The notes beneath the pieces are model-generated. The model did not search any database and was not told the DNA's origin. It worked only from the letters and a program-made list of their open reading frames with translations. From the NCBI GenBank assembly GCA_007116205.1, contig SKIY01000010.1, positions 1-16,486 of the forward strand: a stretch of DNA of 16,486 nt. The letters are read 5' to 3'. Both the position numbers and the translations under genes were made by a program. This DNA comes from Candidatus Izemoplasma sp. (GTDB lineage: Bacteria; Bacillota_I; Bacilli_A; Izemoplasmatales; Izemoplasmataceae). Positions 1-8,067 of this stretch are shown here, piece after piece (positions within the stretch are counted from its first letter, which is position 1; each line of letters starts with the position of its first letter).

Positions 1-940
1 CTAACAATTGATTCAATGTTTGTTCACGCTCATCATGCCCACCACCAAGTCCAGTTCCACGTTGGCGACCAACAGCATCAATTTCATCAATAAAGATTAT
101 ACATGGTGCAGTTTGTTTTGCTGTTTTAAACATATCGCGAACACGACTAGCACCGACACCAACAAACATTTCAACAAAATCAGAACCACTAATACTATAA
201 AAAGGAACATCTGCCTCACCGGCTACAGCTCTTGCGAGTAATGTTTTACCAGTACCCGGTGGTCCAATGAGTAAGACGCCTTTTGGTATACGAGCACCAA
301 GTGCCATGTATTTTTTAGGATTTTTCAAAAAGTCGATAATTTCAGATAACTCTTCTTTTTCTTCATTTACACCAGCTACATTTTTAAATGTTGTTGTTTT
401 ACCTCGATTTATTTTTGCTTTGCTTTTTCCAAAATCGAAGGCCTTGTTTCCGCCACCACTATTACGTAAAAAGAAACCAATTAAAACGATTATCAGTATA
501 ATTGGTAAAAGTAAAATAATGATATTCCAAAAACTATAAGAAGTTCCACTAATATGTTGGTACTCTACATTATTTGCGATTGCAAGTGATCGTATTTCAG
601 ATAAAGAACCTTCTGGAATCTCTAAGATAAACTCAGTTCCAGCATCGTACTTACCTTGTACGAAAGTCCCCTCAATAGTGTGAGCACCCTGATTAATATC
701 TCCTGATATTGGTGTGGATACGATAGTATTTACTTCGCCAGTTTCAATATAAGTTATTAATTCACTATATTTAATTTCGACAGGATCTTCTCCTGCGGTT
801 GTAAATATATAGATTGCAGAAAAAACAAAAAGTAAAATCAACATCATTACGATGATGTTTCCAATTCGATTCGTTTTATTCATCTGTGGGTTTGGCGGTC
901 TATTCATTGGTCCTTTTGGAGGTGTTTGATTATTAGCCAT
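1..940 (-). CDS. ftsH: ATP-dependent zinc metalloprotease FtsH, N-terminal half (cut by window edge)
   Basis: Membrane-anchored AAA+ protease that degrades misassembled membrane proteins and some cytosolic regulators. The 313 codons present run from ATG at 938-940 to the window edge. Visible in order: a Pro/Asn-rich cytoplasmic tail (1-25), a first membrane helix (about 27-48), the extracytoplasmic FtsH_ext domain (about 53-135), a second helix (about 137-157), a GGG linker, and the AAA domain. The AAA domain shows Walker A GPPGTGKT (226-233), the pore-loop FVG (259-261) and Walker B IIFIDEID (281-288). The second region of homology and the HEXXH protease domain lie outside. Families of this type run about 600-700 residues, so roughly half is seen. 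The start follows GAGGAG, which sits inside the end of hpt; the intergenic gap is only 4 bases. It is the last visible gene of tilS-hpt-ftsH, a classic Firmicutes order. Confidence 0.97.
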   Translation of the reverse strand, partial: MANNQTPPKGPMNRPPNPQMNKTNRIGNIIVMMLILLFVFSAIYIFTTAGEDPVEIKYSELITYIETGEVNTIVSTPISGDINQGAHTIEGTFVQGKYDAGTEFILEIPEGSLSEIRSLAIANNVEYQHISGTSYSFWNIIILLLPIILIIVLIGFFLRNSGGGNKAFDFGKSKAKINRGKTTTFKNVAGVNEEKEELSEIIDFLKNPKKYMALGARIPKGVLLIGPPGTGKTLLARAVAGEADVPFYSISGSDFVEMFVGVGASRVRDMFKTAKQTAPCIIFIDEIDAVGRQRGTGLGGGHDEREQTLNQLL

Positions 941-944
941 GGTA

Positions 945-1493
945 TCACTCCTCAGTCATATAAATTTTTGGCTTTAATGTCCCTACATAGGGCAAGTTTC
1001 TATATTTTTCTTGATAGTCAAGGCCATACCCAACAACAAAAGCTTTAGGGATGGTTTTTCCAATATATTCTGGAACAAAATCAATAACCCGACCATCAGG
1101 TTTATCCATTAATGTTACTACCTTTACTGTTTTAGCCCCGCGGTATTTTAATAGTTCTACCACAGACTGTATGGTTCTACCTGAATCAACAATGTCCTCA
1201 GCAATGAGAACGTGTCTATCTTTTACAGGCGCACCTAAATCCATGTCGATTTTTACTTCACCTGTAGATTCCATGCCACCGTGATAACTTGATACGTTCA
1301 TAAATGCAATTTCAAGATGTATATCTAGTTGTTTTAACAAATCTGCCATAAAAGGAACGCAACCTTTTAAAAGTCCTAAAATAATTGGAAATTTATCGTT
1401 GTATTCCTCAGAAATATCTTTTCCGAGTTTTTTGACAATTTCGGCGATTTCATTTTCTGAGATCATCACATTTTCAATATCTCTATCTAACAT
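945..1493 (-). CDS. hpt: Hypoxanthine (guanine) phosphoribosyltransferase
   Basis: Purine salvage enzyme that joins hypoxanthine or guanine to PRPP, giving IMP or GMP in the cytosol. At 182 residues it has the normal bacterial length. The PRPP-binding motif is VLIAEDIVDSGRT (95-107), with the conserved acidic pair E99-D100. The pyrophosphate loop LLKGC is at 41-45, the mobile-loop residues S68-S69-Y70 follow, the purine-contact Lys is in the 129-135 region, and the C-terminal segment VVGYGLDYQEKYRNLPYVG (153-171) carries the base- and Mg-contacting Asp159. Its ATG overlaps the end of tilS by 11 bases and is preceded by GAGGTGA; the TGA stop lies 4 bases before the ftsH start. Co-transcription with tilS is therefore likely. 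Preference for hypoxanthine versus guanine cannot be read from the sequence. Confidence 0.96.
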   Translation of the reverse strand: MLDRDIENVMISENEIAEIVKKLGKDISEEYNDKFPIILGLLKGCVPFMADLLKQLDIHLEIAFMNVSSYHGGMESTGEVKIDMDLGAPVKDRHVLIAEDIVDSGRTIQSVVELLKYRGAKTVKVVTLMDKPDGRVIDFVPEYIGKTIPKAFVVGYGLDYQEKYRNLPYVGTLKPKIYMTEE

Positions 1494-2793
1494 TTTTCAC
1501 CTCGTAAATATATAATATTTTTTCTTTTTTCGCTTCGGTTGCTTTACACATTTTTAAAAGAGGAATCCACAGCACTTCCTCATCATTGGCTAGTAAGATT
1601 ATTGATGCACGTTGACTTGGTGGAATCTTCTTATCAATGAATAAAGATTTAAGCTTTTTTGTACCATAGTTAAGCTTGATTCTATCGCCATCTTGGCGAT
1701 ATCTCAAGTATAATGGAAATACTTTTTCATTATACCATAAACCGCAATAATTTATATATATATGGTCTAATTTTTCATGAGTTACAAGATAACTATGCTC
1801 TTCATCAAATTTATAAGTCCCTTCACCAGCTATTGTTATTATGTTGTCTTTTACTTTTGGTGTTTTAATGATTGTGAAAGTATTATATTCCTTTAATAAA
1901 GTATAGTCGTCTCCGATTGGGTGTTGTAAAGTTGTTGAATCGCTCATTAATAAGGCTATAAGTGTTTGGATAAGTTTATGACTTGGGTGTTTATAATTAG
2001 TTTGTTTTTGTAATAACAATTGTAAGACACGTGTTTTAACTAAAGGATTTAAAAAGTTAAATGCTTCTAGGGTATAGCCGTCATTATAAGTGTCAAGAAA
2101 CGCTTTTGCCTCTGCGTCGAGCAAAGCATTTAAATCATTGAATTGTTCGATAAACTGATTCAAGGTGTTTTTGATACCGCTATTTTCAGACTCTAAATAG
2201 GGAAGTAGTTGATTTCTAATACGGTTTCTAGTGTAGTCTAAGCTTTTATTTGAACTGTCTTCAAAAAACGTAATATTGTTTTCTTTCGCAAAATGTAAAA
2301 GGGTATCTTTTGAGACATTTAAGAAAGGATGAATAAAAGTATATCCCGCATCATTTGCGCTATCTTCAATACCTGTAAGTGTTTGAAGGGAATAGCCTTT
2401 AATAAAACGCATTAAAAAAGTTTCAAGCTGATCATCGTTATGATGCCCTAAAAATGTTTTATTCGCGTTATACTTCTTTGCTACAGATATAAAGAAAGCA
2501 CGACGTTTTTTGCGGCTTTCATCTTGAAAGTTACCGGCTATTTTAGAATCGAATACATACCCTTCAAATGGGAGTTTTTTTGAGCTTGCGAGGGACCTAA
2601 GGGCTTCATATTCTTGATTGGATTCTAATCTTTGTTTGTGATTTACATGTGCAACTACTATTTTTTTGTGCAAAGCTGAACACACATGAAAAAGCACCAT
2701 TGAATCAACGCCACCGCTTAAAGCGATGATAATTGGTTCGTTGGGGTTTTCTGGTAGATATTTTTTTATACAATTTTGTAATTCTTTACGCAT
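1483..2793 (-). CDS. tilS: tRNA(Ile)-lysidine synthase TilS
   Basis: Converts C34 of the tRNA(Ile) with a CAU anticodon to lysidine using ATP and lysine, so that the tRNA reads AUA as Ile; essential in nearly all bacteria. Seen: the N-type ATP pyrophosphatase loop SGGVDS (26-31), HVNH (49-52), GHHNDDQLET (116-125) and RNRIRNQLLPYL in the N-terminal domain, plus the TilS C-terminal domain with YRQDGDRI and KLKSLFIDKKIP. I start it at ATG 2791-2793 (436 residues). That codon has AAGGTGA 5 bases upstream. The longer in-frame ATG at 2821-2823 lacks a ribosome site and would put the likely -10 box inside the coding region. It is first in the operon and its TAG stop overlaps the hpt start. Confidence 0.95.
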   Translation of the reverse strand: MRKELQNCIKKYLPENPNEPIIIALSGGVDSMVLFHVCSALHKKIVVAHVNHKQRLESNQEYEALRSLASSKKLPFEGYVFDSKIAGNFQDESRKKRRAFFISVAKKYNANKTFLGHHNDDQLETFLMRFIKGYSLQTLTGIEDSANDAGYTFIHPFLNVSKDTLLHFAKENNITFFEDSSNKSLDYTRNRIRNQLLPYLESENSGIKNTLNQFIEQFNDLNALLDAEAKAFLDTYNDGYTLEAFNFLNPLVKTRVLQLLLQKQTNYKHPSHKLIQTLIALLMSDSTTLQHPIGDDYTLLKEYNTFTIIKTPKVKDNIITIAGEGTYKFDEEHSYLVTHEKLDHIYINYCGLWYNEKVFPLYLRYRQDGDRIKLNYGTKKLKSLFIDKKIPPSQRASIILLANDEEVLWIPLLKMCKATEAKKEKILYIYEVKNVR

Positions 2794-2811
2794 ATAAATC
2801 ACCTTGCTATT

Positions 2812-2820
2812 ATTATAGCA
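2812..2820 (-). promoter_or_regulatory. Extended -10 promoter for tilS-hpt-ftsH
   Basis: On the minus strand the sequence reads TGCTATAAT, a perfect extended -10. No convincing -35 is found 16-18 bases upstream. The predicted start site, about 2805, falls at the first base of the AAGGTGA ribosome site, giving a leader of only about 12 bases. Confidence 0.65.
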
Positions 2821-2869
2821 CACAGTCTTTAGAGTAGTTTTAAAAACCTTAATTGAATTCTTAATGATA

Positions 2870-2878
2870 TGGTATAAT
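2870..2878 (+). promoter_or_regulatory. Extended -10 promoter for the MFS transporter-maf unit
   Basis: TGGTATAAT on the plus strand, divergent from the tilS promoter about 50 bases away. TTGAAT at 2853-2858 is only 14 bases upstream, too close to be a normal -35, so the extended -10 probably carries recognition. The predicted start is near 2885. Confidence 0.6.
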
Positions 2879-2911
2879 ATATGACAAATAATGTATTATA
2901 AAGGAGCGCAC

Positions 2912-4279
2912 ATGGAAAATAATGGTAGAAAGCTTGTATTAAATACGAAGAACACTTTATATATTAGCTTAGCATTCTTCTCAATTCTAATGTTTTGGCA
3001 AATATACAACTTGTATGGAACGTATTTTATCGACGCAATGTTAGCAGATGTTTATGAAGAAAGATACGAAAGAGCATATATTGTTGGGATTATCATGGCT
3101 TTGGATAATTTCTTTGCATTGTTTATGTTACCGATTTTTGGTATATTATCTGATCGTACTAATACAAGATTCGGCAGACGAATACCTTATATTATATTAG
3201 GTATGTTTTTTGCTGCTTTAGTATTTCCGCTGATTGCTGTTGCGTATTTACTGAACAGTTTGATTGGTGTTGTGTTAATGATGTTACTGGTTTTAGTTAT
3301 TATGAATATATACCGAAATCCAGCGATTGCTTTGATGCCTGATGTTACGCCTAAACCATTACGTTCTAAAGCGAATGGATATATTAACTTAATTGGATAT
3401 ATTGGAGCAATTTTGGCAAGTGCACTATTTTTTATCTTCGGTGTGGATGGTGGCATATTAAGTAATCAATTTGATAGTATTGCTTCAAACCAAATTTTTG
3501 CTTTAATACCGTTTTTAATTGTATCGGGTGTTATGCTTGTTGCAATGGTTGTTTTATTTATAAACGTTAAGGAAAATAAACTCGTAGAGGCCGCAAAAGA
3601 CGATATGGATTATGGTGAGAAGCTGAGTTTAACCATCGAAGAAATACAAGAAGATGTGCCGTTAAGCAAAGCGGATAAACGAAATATGATTTTACTTTTA
3701 GTTGCAGTATTTTTCTGGTTCGCTGCTTTTAATGCTATTGAAACATTCATTAGTGTTTACTCTTCTGAAGTTTTCGGAGATGAGTTTTGGGCAGGATTAA
3801 TTACTGCTATTTTGGTTGTATTCGCGATTGTGAGCTTTATTCCTTCTGCCATATTGGCTTCTAAAATAGGTAGAAAATATACAATAACATTAGGGCTAAT
3901 CGCTTTAGTTTTAGGATTTTTATTGGCGTATTTGATTAACGACATTCACTTGCTATTCTTTGTTGGAATAGCCGTTGCTGGAATAGGATGGGCATTGATT
4001 AATGTGAACTCATATCCAATGATGGTTGAAATGTCTCACAAAAATAACGTTGGAAAATATACTGGGTATTATTATACCAGTTCGATGTTAGCACAATCTT
4101 TTACACCGATTGTGGCAGGATTGGTTATTTTAGTTAATGAGGTTTATGATGTGTTATTGCCGTATGCTATAGTTTTGAGTATTGCTTCTTTATTGGTATT
4201 TATATTTATTAAAGAGAATAAAGATGCGGTTAAAAATATTAAGAAAGGCATCGATGTTTTCGATGTGGATATAGATTAA
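2912..4279 (+). CDS. MFS/GPH-type transporter, probable sugar:cation symporter
   Basis: Polytopic membrane transporter of 455 residues with about 12 predicted helices, split by a charged cytoplasmic loop at about 219-260. The helix 2-3 loop contains GILSDRTNTRFGRR (77-90), the MFS motif A in the form typical of the SLC45/glycoside-pentoside-hexuronide branch, which also shows the YRNPAIALMPDVTP-type segment after helix 4. Members of this branch mostly import sugars with H+ or Na+; the substrate here is not readable. The chosen ATG (2912) has AAAGGAG 5 bases upstream; an in-frame ATG at 2891 lacks such a site and would overlap it. The stop TAA sits inside the ribosome site of maf, so the two are probably one transcript, although no functional link is obvious. 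Confidence 0.85.
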   Translation: MENNGRKLVLNTKNTLYISLAFFSILMFWQIYNLYGTYFIDAMLADVYEERYERAYIVGIIMALDNFFALFMLPIFGILSDRTNTRFGRRIPYIILGMFFAALVFPLIAVAYLLNSLIGVVLMMLLVLVIMNIYRNPAIALMPDVTPKPLRSKANGYINLIGYIGAILASALFFIFGVDGGILSNQFDSIASNQIFALIPFLIVSGVMLVAMVVLFINVKENKLVEAAKDDMDYGEKLSLTIEEIQEDVPLSKADKRNMILLLVAVFFWFAAFNAIETFISVYSSEVFGDEFWAGLITAILVVFAIVSFIPSAILASKIGRKYTITLGLIALVLGFLLAYLINDIHLLFFVGIAVAGIGWALINVNSYPMMVEMSHKNNVGKYTGYYYTSSMLAQSFTPIVAGLVILVNEVYDVLLPYAIVLSIASLLVFIFIKENKDAVKNIKKGIDVFDVDID

Positions 4280-4291
4280 GGAGGAAACAAT

Positions 4292-4855
4292 TTGAGTAAA
4301 GTGATTTTAGCAAGCGGATCACCACGTCGTCAAGAAATGATGAAGCGATTTGGGATTGATTTTATCTGTAAAAGTCCAGATATTCAAGAAAACCTTAATA
4401 AAGATTTAGCTGTTGAAGATGCTGTCATAGCTTTAGCAAAAGAAAAAGCATTAGCCATATATAAAAAGTATTCAGATTCCTTAGTTATTGGCTTTGACAC
4501 GATTGTTGTGCTAGATGATGAAATAATGGGAAAGCCCAAAAATCTCGATGAAGCGATGAATATGCTAACTAGATTGAGCGGGAACACCCATCGAGTTATC
4601 ACTGGTTGTGCCTTTTTTGATACAGTAGAAGAGATTGCTTTTTATAGCGATGCTTATGTTACTTTTAGTGAGATGACGCAAGATGAAATAGAAGATTATG
4701 TTATGCACAACGATGTGTTGGATAAAGCAGGCGCATACGCTATACAAGATGATGCTGCAAAGTATATCGAGCACATTAAAGGGGATTACTACGCAGTCAT
4801 TGGTTTTCCAATAAATAAAATTTATCAAACGCTAAAAAATAAGAATTGCCTTTAA
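4292..4855 (+). CDS. maf: Maf-family nucleotide pyrophosphatase
   Basis: House-cleaning nucleoside triphosphate pyrophosphatase that removes modified or surplus dTTP/UTP-type nucleotides; also linked to septum inhibition in Bacillus. The 187 residues match the family. Seen: the N-terminal ASGSPRR (7-13), the catalytic Asp in GFDTIVV (Asp69), GKPKN (80-84), the LSGNTHRVITG block (95-105), and the C-terminal GAYAIQDDAA and IKGDYYAVIGFP segments. It starts with TTG at 4292, the only codon that fits: AAGGAGG lies 7 bases upstream and the N-terminus aligns with Maf proteins there. It follows the transporter with a 12-base gap and ends in a terminator hairpin that contains its own stop codon. The dTTP/UTP versus 7-methyl-GTP subtype is inferred from resemblance to Bacillus Maf only. 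Confidence 0.94.
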   Translation: MSKVILASGSPRRQEMMKRFGIDFICKSPDIQENLNKDLAVEDAVIALAKEKALAIYKKYSDSLVIGFDTIVVLDDEIMGKPKNLDEAMNMLTRLSGNTHRVITGCAFFDTVEEIAFYSDAYVTFSEMTQDEIEDYVMHNDVLDKAGAYAIQDDAAKYIEHIKGDYYAVIGFPINKIYQTLKNKNCL

Positions 4856-4880
4856 ACAGGTAATTCTTTTATTTTGTTTT
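4841..4880 (+). terminator. Rho-independent terminator after maf
   Basis: An 11-base-pair stem, AAGAATTGCCT (4841-4851) with AGGTAATTCTT (4858-4868), has one G-U pair and a 6-base loop and is followed by a T-rich tail. The maf stop codon lies in the loop, so the 5' arm is coding sequence. Confidence 0.85.
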
Positions 4881-4911
4881 AAGTGTACTTTGGTGTAGAA
4901 TAAATGTATAT
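4881..4911 (+). promoter_or_regulatory. Possible LytTR operator: direct repeat spaced 21 bp
   Basis: AAGTGTACTT (4881-4890) and AAATGTATAT (4902-4911) match at 7 of 10 bases and start 21 bases apart. A further GTGTA lies between them at 4893. LytTR regulators usually bind two roughly 9-bp direct repeats about two helical turns apart. Placement upstream of a LytTR gene fits autoregulation, but the match to any consensus is loose. Confidence 0.25.
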
Positions 4912-4944
4912 CAAAAAAAATAGATGCAACCATTAATAAAATAA

Positions 4945-4953
4945 TGATACGAT
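4945..4953 (+). promoter_or_regulatory. Candidate extended -10 promoter for the LytTR/beta-propeller unit
   Basis: TGATACGAT resembles an extended -10 and would give a start near 4960, an 18-base leader and the possible LytTR repeats about 50-75 bases upstream. TAGAAT at 4896-4901 with TTGTTT at 4874-4879 is an alternative. Neither is strong. Confidence 0.35.
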
Positions 4954-4977
4954 GAATATGTCTCTACGGAGGTTTTT

Positions 4978-5499
4978 ATGTTTAAATTAAAAGTACCAAA
5001 AAAACAGCGAGATAAAATTAGAGACAAATTAAAAGTGCCTAATGCTATTGAGTATGACTATGTTTTGACTACGGATAAAGACCTGATCGAAACAGATAAA
5101 ATCAATATTGTTTTTGATGAGGATAACGTAGACAAAATCGGTAGAATTATGGACTTATTAGTAAAAGGCGAAGATGTTTATATTACCGGCTATAATGAAG
5201 TGGGCCAAAAAAATATTGAATCTCGGTATATTCATTATTTTATTATTGAAGATGATGATGTTATTGCGGTTTTAAACAAAGTCAGATTTGTTGTGAAAAT
5301 GAAGCTTTATGAAGTCGAATCATTACTAGAAGATAAGTACTTTATAAGAGTGAGTAAATATGCTTTAGTTAACATCAATCGTATTGATTATATTAAACCG
5401 GCATTAAACTCGAAACTCATATTATTAATGAAAAACGGGGATGAAGTCGAAGTAAATAGACATTATTACAAGTCGTTTAAGGAAACATTAAATATTTAA
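4978..5499 (+). CDS. Stand-alone LytTR-domain DNA-binding regulator
   Basis: Cytosolic transcription regulator of 173 residues. The C-terminal half (about 80-172) is a LytTR domain: MKLYEVESLL (108-117), FIRVSKYALVNINRI (122-136), then KLILLMKNGDEVEVNRHYYKSF, all hallmark positions of LytTR beta-strand DNA binding. The N-terminal part (1-79) is charged and shows no receiver motif: there is no phospho-acceptor Asp in a CheY-like context. It is therefore not a two-component response regulator but the small type found in LytTR regulatory systems. GGAGG lies 5 bases before the ATG. The next gene begins 16 bases after its stop and encodes a membrane protein, the usual arrangement in which the membrane partner restrains the regulator. 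Target genes are unknown; its own promoter is a likely one. Confidence 0.85.
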   Translation: MFKLKVPKKQRDKIRDKLKVPNAIEYDYVLTTDKDLIETDKINIVFDEDNVDKIGRIMDLLVKGEDVYITGYNEVGQKNIESRYIHYFIIEDDDVIAVLNKVRFVVKMKLYEVESLLEDKYFIRVSKYALVNINRIDYIKPALNSKLILLMKNGDEVEVNRHYYKSFKETLNI

Positions 5500-5515
5500 A
5501 TAAGGAGGCGCAAGT

Positions 5516-7453
5516 ATGGATACTTTTTTGATATTTCTAGAGTTTTTATTAAATAATGCGCTAATTGTTACAGTTATGACTTTAGCGACCTTTTTAACAT
5601 TTTATTTAATCCATCGCGCTTATAAAGAATTACGTATTAATTACAAGTTAAGACGATTTCAAAATCATTTGAGAAATTTAACTACTAAGCCGAATCAAAA
5701 ACGTATAGCGGTTATTTCATTACGTGTTTTTGCTCCAGTAGTTATTGTATTCCTAATTTTACAAGTAACGTTAATGCCATCTCCAGAATACGATTACCAT
5801 ATGACGCAACTTGATAGTGCTCAAGATATAGAGAGTATTCATGAGTATTACCATCAAAAATTTTCAATGCAGATTTCCTTAAGAAGTGCAGCACAAGAGG
5901 TTGGGTCAACGACACTTGCAGAAGATAGCATTCAAATCAGCGCTGAACCGATGATGGACACGTTAAAATCGGATGGAGAGTTCATATACTATCTGCATGA
6001 AAATGGACTTACGGTGATAACCCCAGAAGACTCAACAAATCCAGTGAATCACAAAATAACAGAGCCCTTTATCGATATTTTAGACTTTTCTCCAAAAGCC
6101 TTATATGTTGAAGGTTCTAACATCGTTGTGATTGGTACAGGTAGTCAAAATAATGTCAGTATGTTAGAAGATTTAGATGATGATAACGACATTAACACTT
6201 ATATCGTAATTTTTGAGAAAAATGAGACGTTCACACTAGAGAACACATACATAGTTAACGGGGAGTTTCTAGATGCACATAAACACGATGCTAATTTATT
6301 GGTTACAACAGAACATTCGATTATAGTTGATGAAGGCTTAGATTATAGCTTACCTGAAGTAGAAAATAATGGTTTGGTTCATAAAACGGTGTATTCAGAT
6401 ATTTACTATATTGAAGGGACAAAACCAGAAGTATTTATCAGTATATTGCAAATTGATTTAGACAATAAAACTACAAATCAAAAAGTTATTTATAGCGATA
6501 GTGAAAACAGGATATTGTTTTCAGAAGGAGACATATTCTTTGTTTCTGAAAGTTTATTATTTTATGAAGCTACAGAAATGTTTATTATGTCAGAACCGAT
6601 TGCTAGGGTACGGACAGCTATAACAAAGTTTAGTATTGACAACGGAGAGTTATCATACGACATTACTAAATTAATAAATGGGACAAGCCTTGATAATGTT
6701 TCTATCGATGTTACCTTAAATGAGATTCGATTGATAACGATAGATCATTCTTCTAATACCAAGCACCATCTCTATGTTTTAGATTTATATTTGGAGACTA
6801 AACATGTTATATATGACTTAGATTTTAATGGTGCTAAAGTTATTGCTTCTACATATTTTGGCCCGCATGTGTATTTTATTACGGATCAGGTTGAGAATAA
6901 TTTGTATGTCATGGATTACACAGATATAAATACCCCAACATTAACGAATGTTTCTACGATCAAGCAATTTTCGTCGGTGGTAGCTCAATATGATGAATCA
7001 CATTTAATAGGAATCAAGTATACGAGTATAAACAGCAACAATGGTCCGGTTGATGGACTCCGTATTTCATTATATGATGTGACAAACCCACTAGAACCTG
7101 TGGAAATTTTCTTTGAAACTGTTGCGTTAAGTGATTTTGGATACAACCTATCAGATGTGCCCAAAACACAAAAACCATTTATTTTATCAGTTGAGCATAA
7201 TAAATTGATTCTATCAATAAATACCGGTGAAAATACATCTGGTAATATTCAAGAGGCTGTTTTAGTTTTTGACGTATCATATAATAGTGGCTTCACTGTA
7301 TCGTCGATAGAAAGCGTACAAGCACCAATTGTTTATGATGCAAATCGTGTTATTATCCTTGATAATCACTTATATATTATTTTCTATGATGATGTACATG
7401 TATTTACATTAGAAAACTTTATTAATCCTATTTATCAGTTTAATATTGAATAG
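5516..7453 (+). CDS. Membrane-anchored protein with C-terminal beta-propeller domain (Beta_propel/COG4880-like)
   Basis: A 645-residue protein with no cleavable signal. There are two membrane helices (about 10-32 and 65-87) joined by a very basic loop (33-63), which by the positive-inside rule is cytoplasmic. The N-terminus and the remaining roughly 555 residues should then be outside. The large part resembles the secreted C-terminal beta-propeller family distantly related to WD40: DTLKSDGEFIYYL (148-160), ALYVEGSNIVVIGTGS, ITKFSIDNGELSY, YVMDYTDINTPTL, a DESHLIGIKYTS segment and ISLYDVTNPLEPVEIF fit the repeating blade pattern of that family. It has a strong AAGGAGG 7 bases before its ATG and follows the LytTR gene by 16 bases. 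I infer it is the membrane partner and possible external sensor for that regulator. A role in cell-surface protein handling unrelated to regulation is the alternative. Confidence 0.75.
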   Translation: MDTFLIFLEFLLNNALIVTVMTLATFLTFYLIHRAYKELRINYKLRRFQNHLRNLTTKPNQKRIAVISLRVFAPVVIVFLILQVTLMPSPEYDYHMTQLDSAQDIESIHEYYHQKFSMQISLRSAAQEVGSTTLAEDSIQISAEPMMDTLKSDGEFIYYLHENGLTVITPEDSTNPVNHKITEPFIDILDFSPKALYVEGSNIVVIGTGSQNNVSMLEDLDDDNDINTYIVIFEKNETFTLENTYIVNGEFLDAHKHDANLLVTTEHSIIVDEGLDYSLPEVENNGLVHKTVYSDIYYIEGTKPEVFISILQIDLDNKTTNQKVIYSDSENRILFSEGDIFFVSESLLFYEATEMFIMSEPIARVRTAITKFSIDNGELSYDITKLINGTSLDNVSIDVTLNEIRLITIDHSSNTKHHLYVLDLYLETKHVIYDLDFNGAKVIASTYFGPHVYFITDQVENNLYVMDYTDINTPTLTNVSTIKQFSSVVAQYDESHLIGIKYTSINSNNGPVDGLRISLYDVTNPLEPVEIFFETVALSDFGYNLSDVPKTQKPFILSVEHNKLILSINTGENTSGNIQEAVLVFDVSYNSGFTVSSIESVQAPIVYDANRVIILDNHLYIIFYDDVHVFTLENFINPIYQFNIE

Positions 7454-7461
7454 TGCATATA

Positions 7462-7505
7462 AAAACTGCAGAACTTATTTTATAATGAGTTCTGCAGTTT
7501 TTTTT
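7462..7505. terminator. Bidirectional terminator between convergent units
   Basis: A perfect 14-base-pair stem, AAAACTGCAGAACT (7462-7475) with AGTTCTGCAGTTTT (7488-7501), has a 12-base loop. It has eight T on the plus-strand exit and five T on the minus-strand exit, so it can end both the beta-propeller transcript and the fumarase operon. Confidence 0.92.
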
Positions 7506-7542
7506 ATGTTTTGAGAAGCTTTTTATTATGACCAGCAATTAA

Positions 7543-8067
7543 CTATGAAATGGAACCACCTTTAAATATTGAGTTTCCATGGACATCATAGGCTACAAAA
7601 CAAGGGAATGCTTCCACTTCTAATGCATGAACCGCTTCGGTTCCAAGATCGCTGTACATAATAACTTTGACGGACTTAATTTTACTAGATAATAAAGCAC
7701 CAGCACCGCCGGTAGCAATCATATAAACAGCATTGTTCGCAATCATTGCTTTTTGGAATGCTTCACTTCTATCTCCTTTACCAATCATCATCTTAACGCC
7801 GCGTTCCATAAGTGGCACTGATAAATTATCCATCCGGTAAGAAGACGTGGGTCCACTTGCACCGATAATCTCGCCGGGACGTGCGGGTGTAGGGCCAACA
7901 TAATATATGATAGCCCCATCAAGACTGAATGCAGGGTTTTGCTCTTTAACAAGACGTTGATGTGCTTGATCTCTTGCAGTAAAAAGTGTACCAGTAATCA
8001 AAACTTTATCGCCAGCGCGTAACTTTTTAATATCAGCTGTATTTAAAGGGGGCGTTAAATTAATCAT
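7543..8067 (-). CDS. Class I fumarate hydratase (or tartrate dehydratase), beta subunit
   Basis: C-terminal-domain subunit of a two-subunit [4Fe-4S] hydro-lyase that interconverts fumarate and malate, or acts on a related hydroxy acid. It has 174 residues from ATG 8065-8067, which is preceded by GAGGTGG and overlaps the alpha stop as ATGA. A longer in-frame reading from 8100 would lie within the alpha gene and lacks a ribosome site. Seen: KLRAGDKVLITGTLFTARDQAH, GPTSSYRMDNLSVPLMERG (the family's GPT..RMD substrate motif), IGKGDRSEAF, and the C-terminal EAFPCFVAYDVHGNSIF. It is co-translated with the alpha subunit upstream. Fumarase is the likelier activity because it is commonest, but TtdAB-type L-tartrate dehydratase has the same layout and cannot be excluded by eye. 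Confidence 0.9.
   Translation of the reverse strand: MINLTPPLNTADIKKLRAGDKVLITGTLFTARDQAHQRLVKEQNPAFSLDGAIIYYVGPTPARPGEIIGASGPTSSYRMDNLSVPLMERGVKMMIGKGDRSEAFQKAMIANNAVYMIATGGAGALLSSKIKSVKVIMYSDLGTEAVHALEVEAFPCFVAYDVHGNSIFKGGSIS

Noticed and set aside
8..539. Two plus-strand open frames
   Set aside because: Both are antisense to ftsH, which translates cleanly through this region.
2794..2823. Longer tilS reading from ATG 2823
   Set aside because: The extra residues cover the extended -10 box and there is no ribosome site before that ATG, whereas ATG 2793 has AAGGTGA.
4978..5499. Two-component response regulator
   Set aside because: No CheY-like receiver domain, no histidine kinase gene nearby; only the LytTR half is recognisable.
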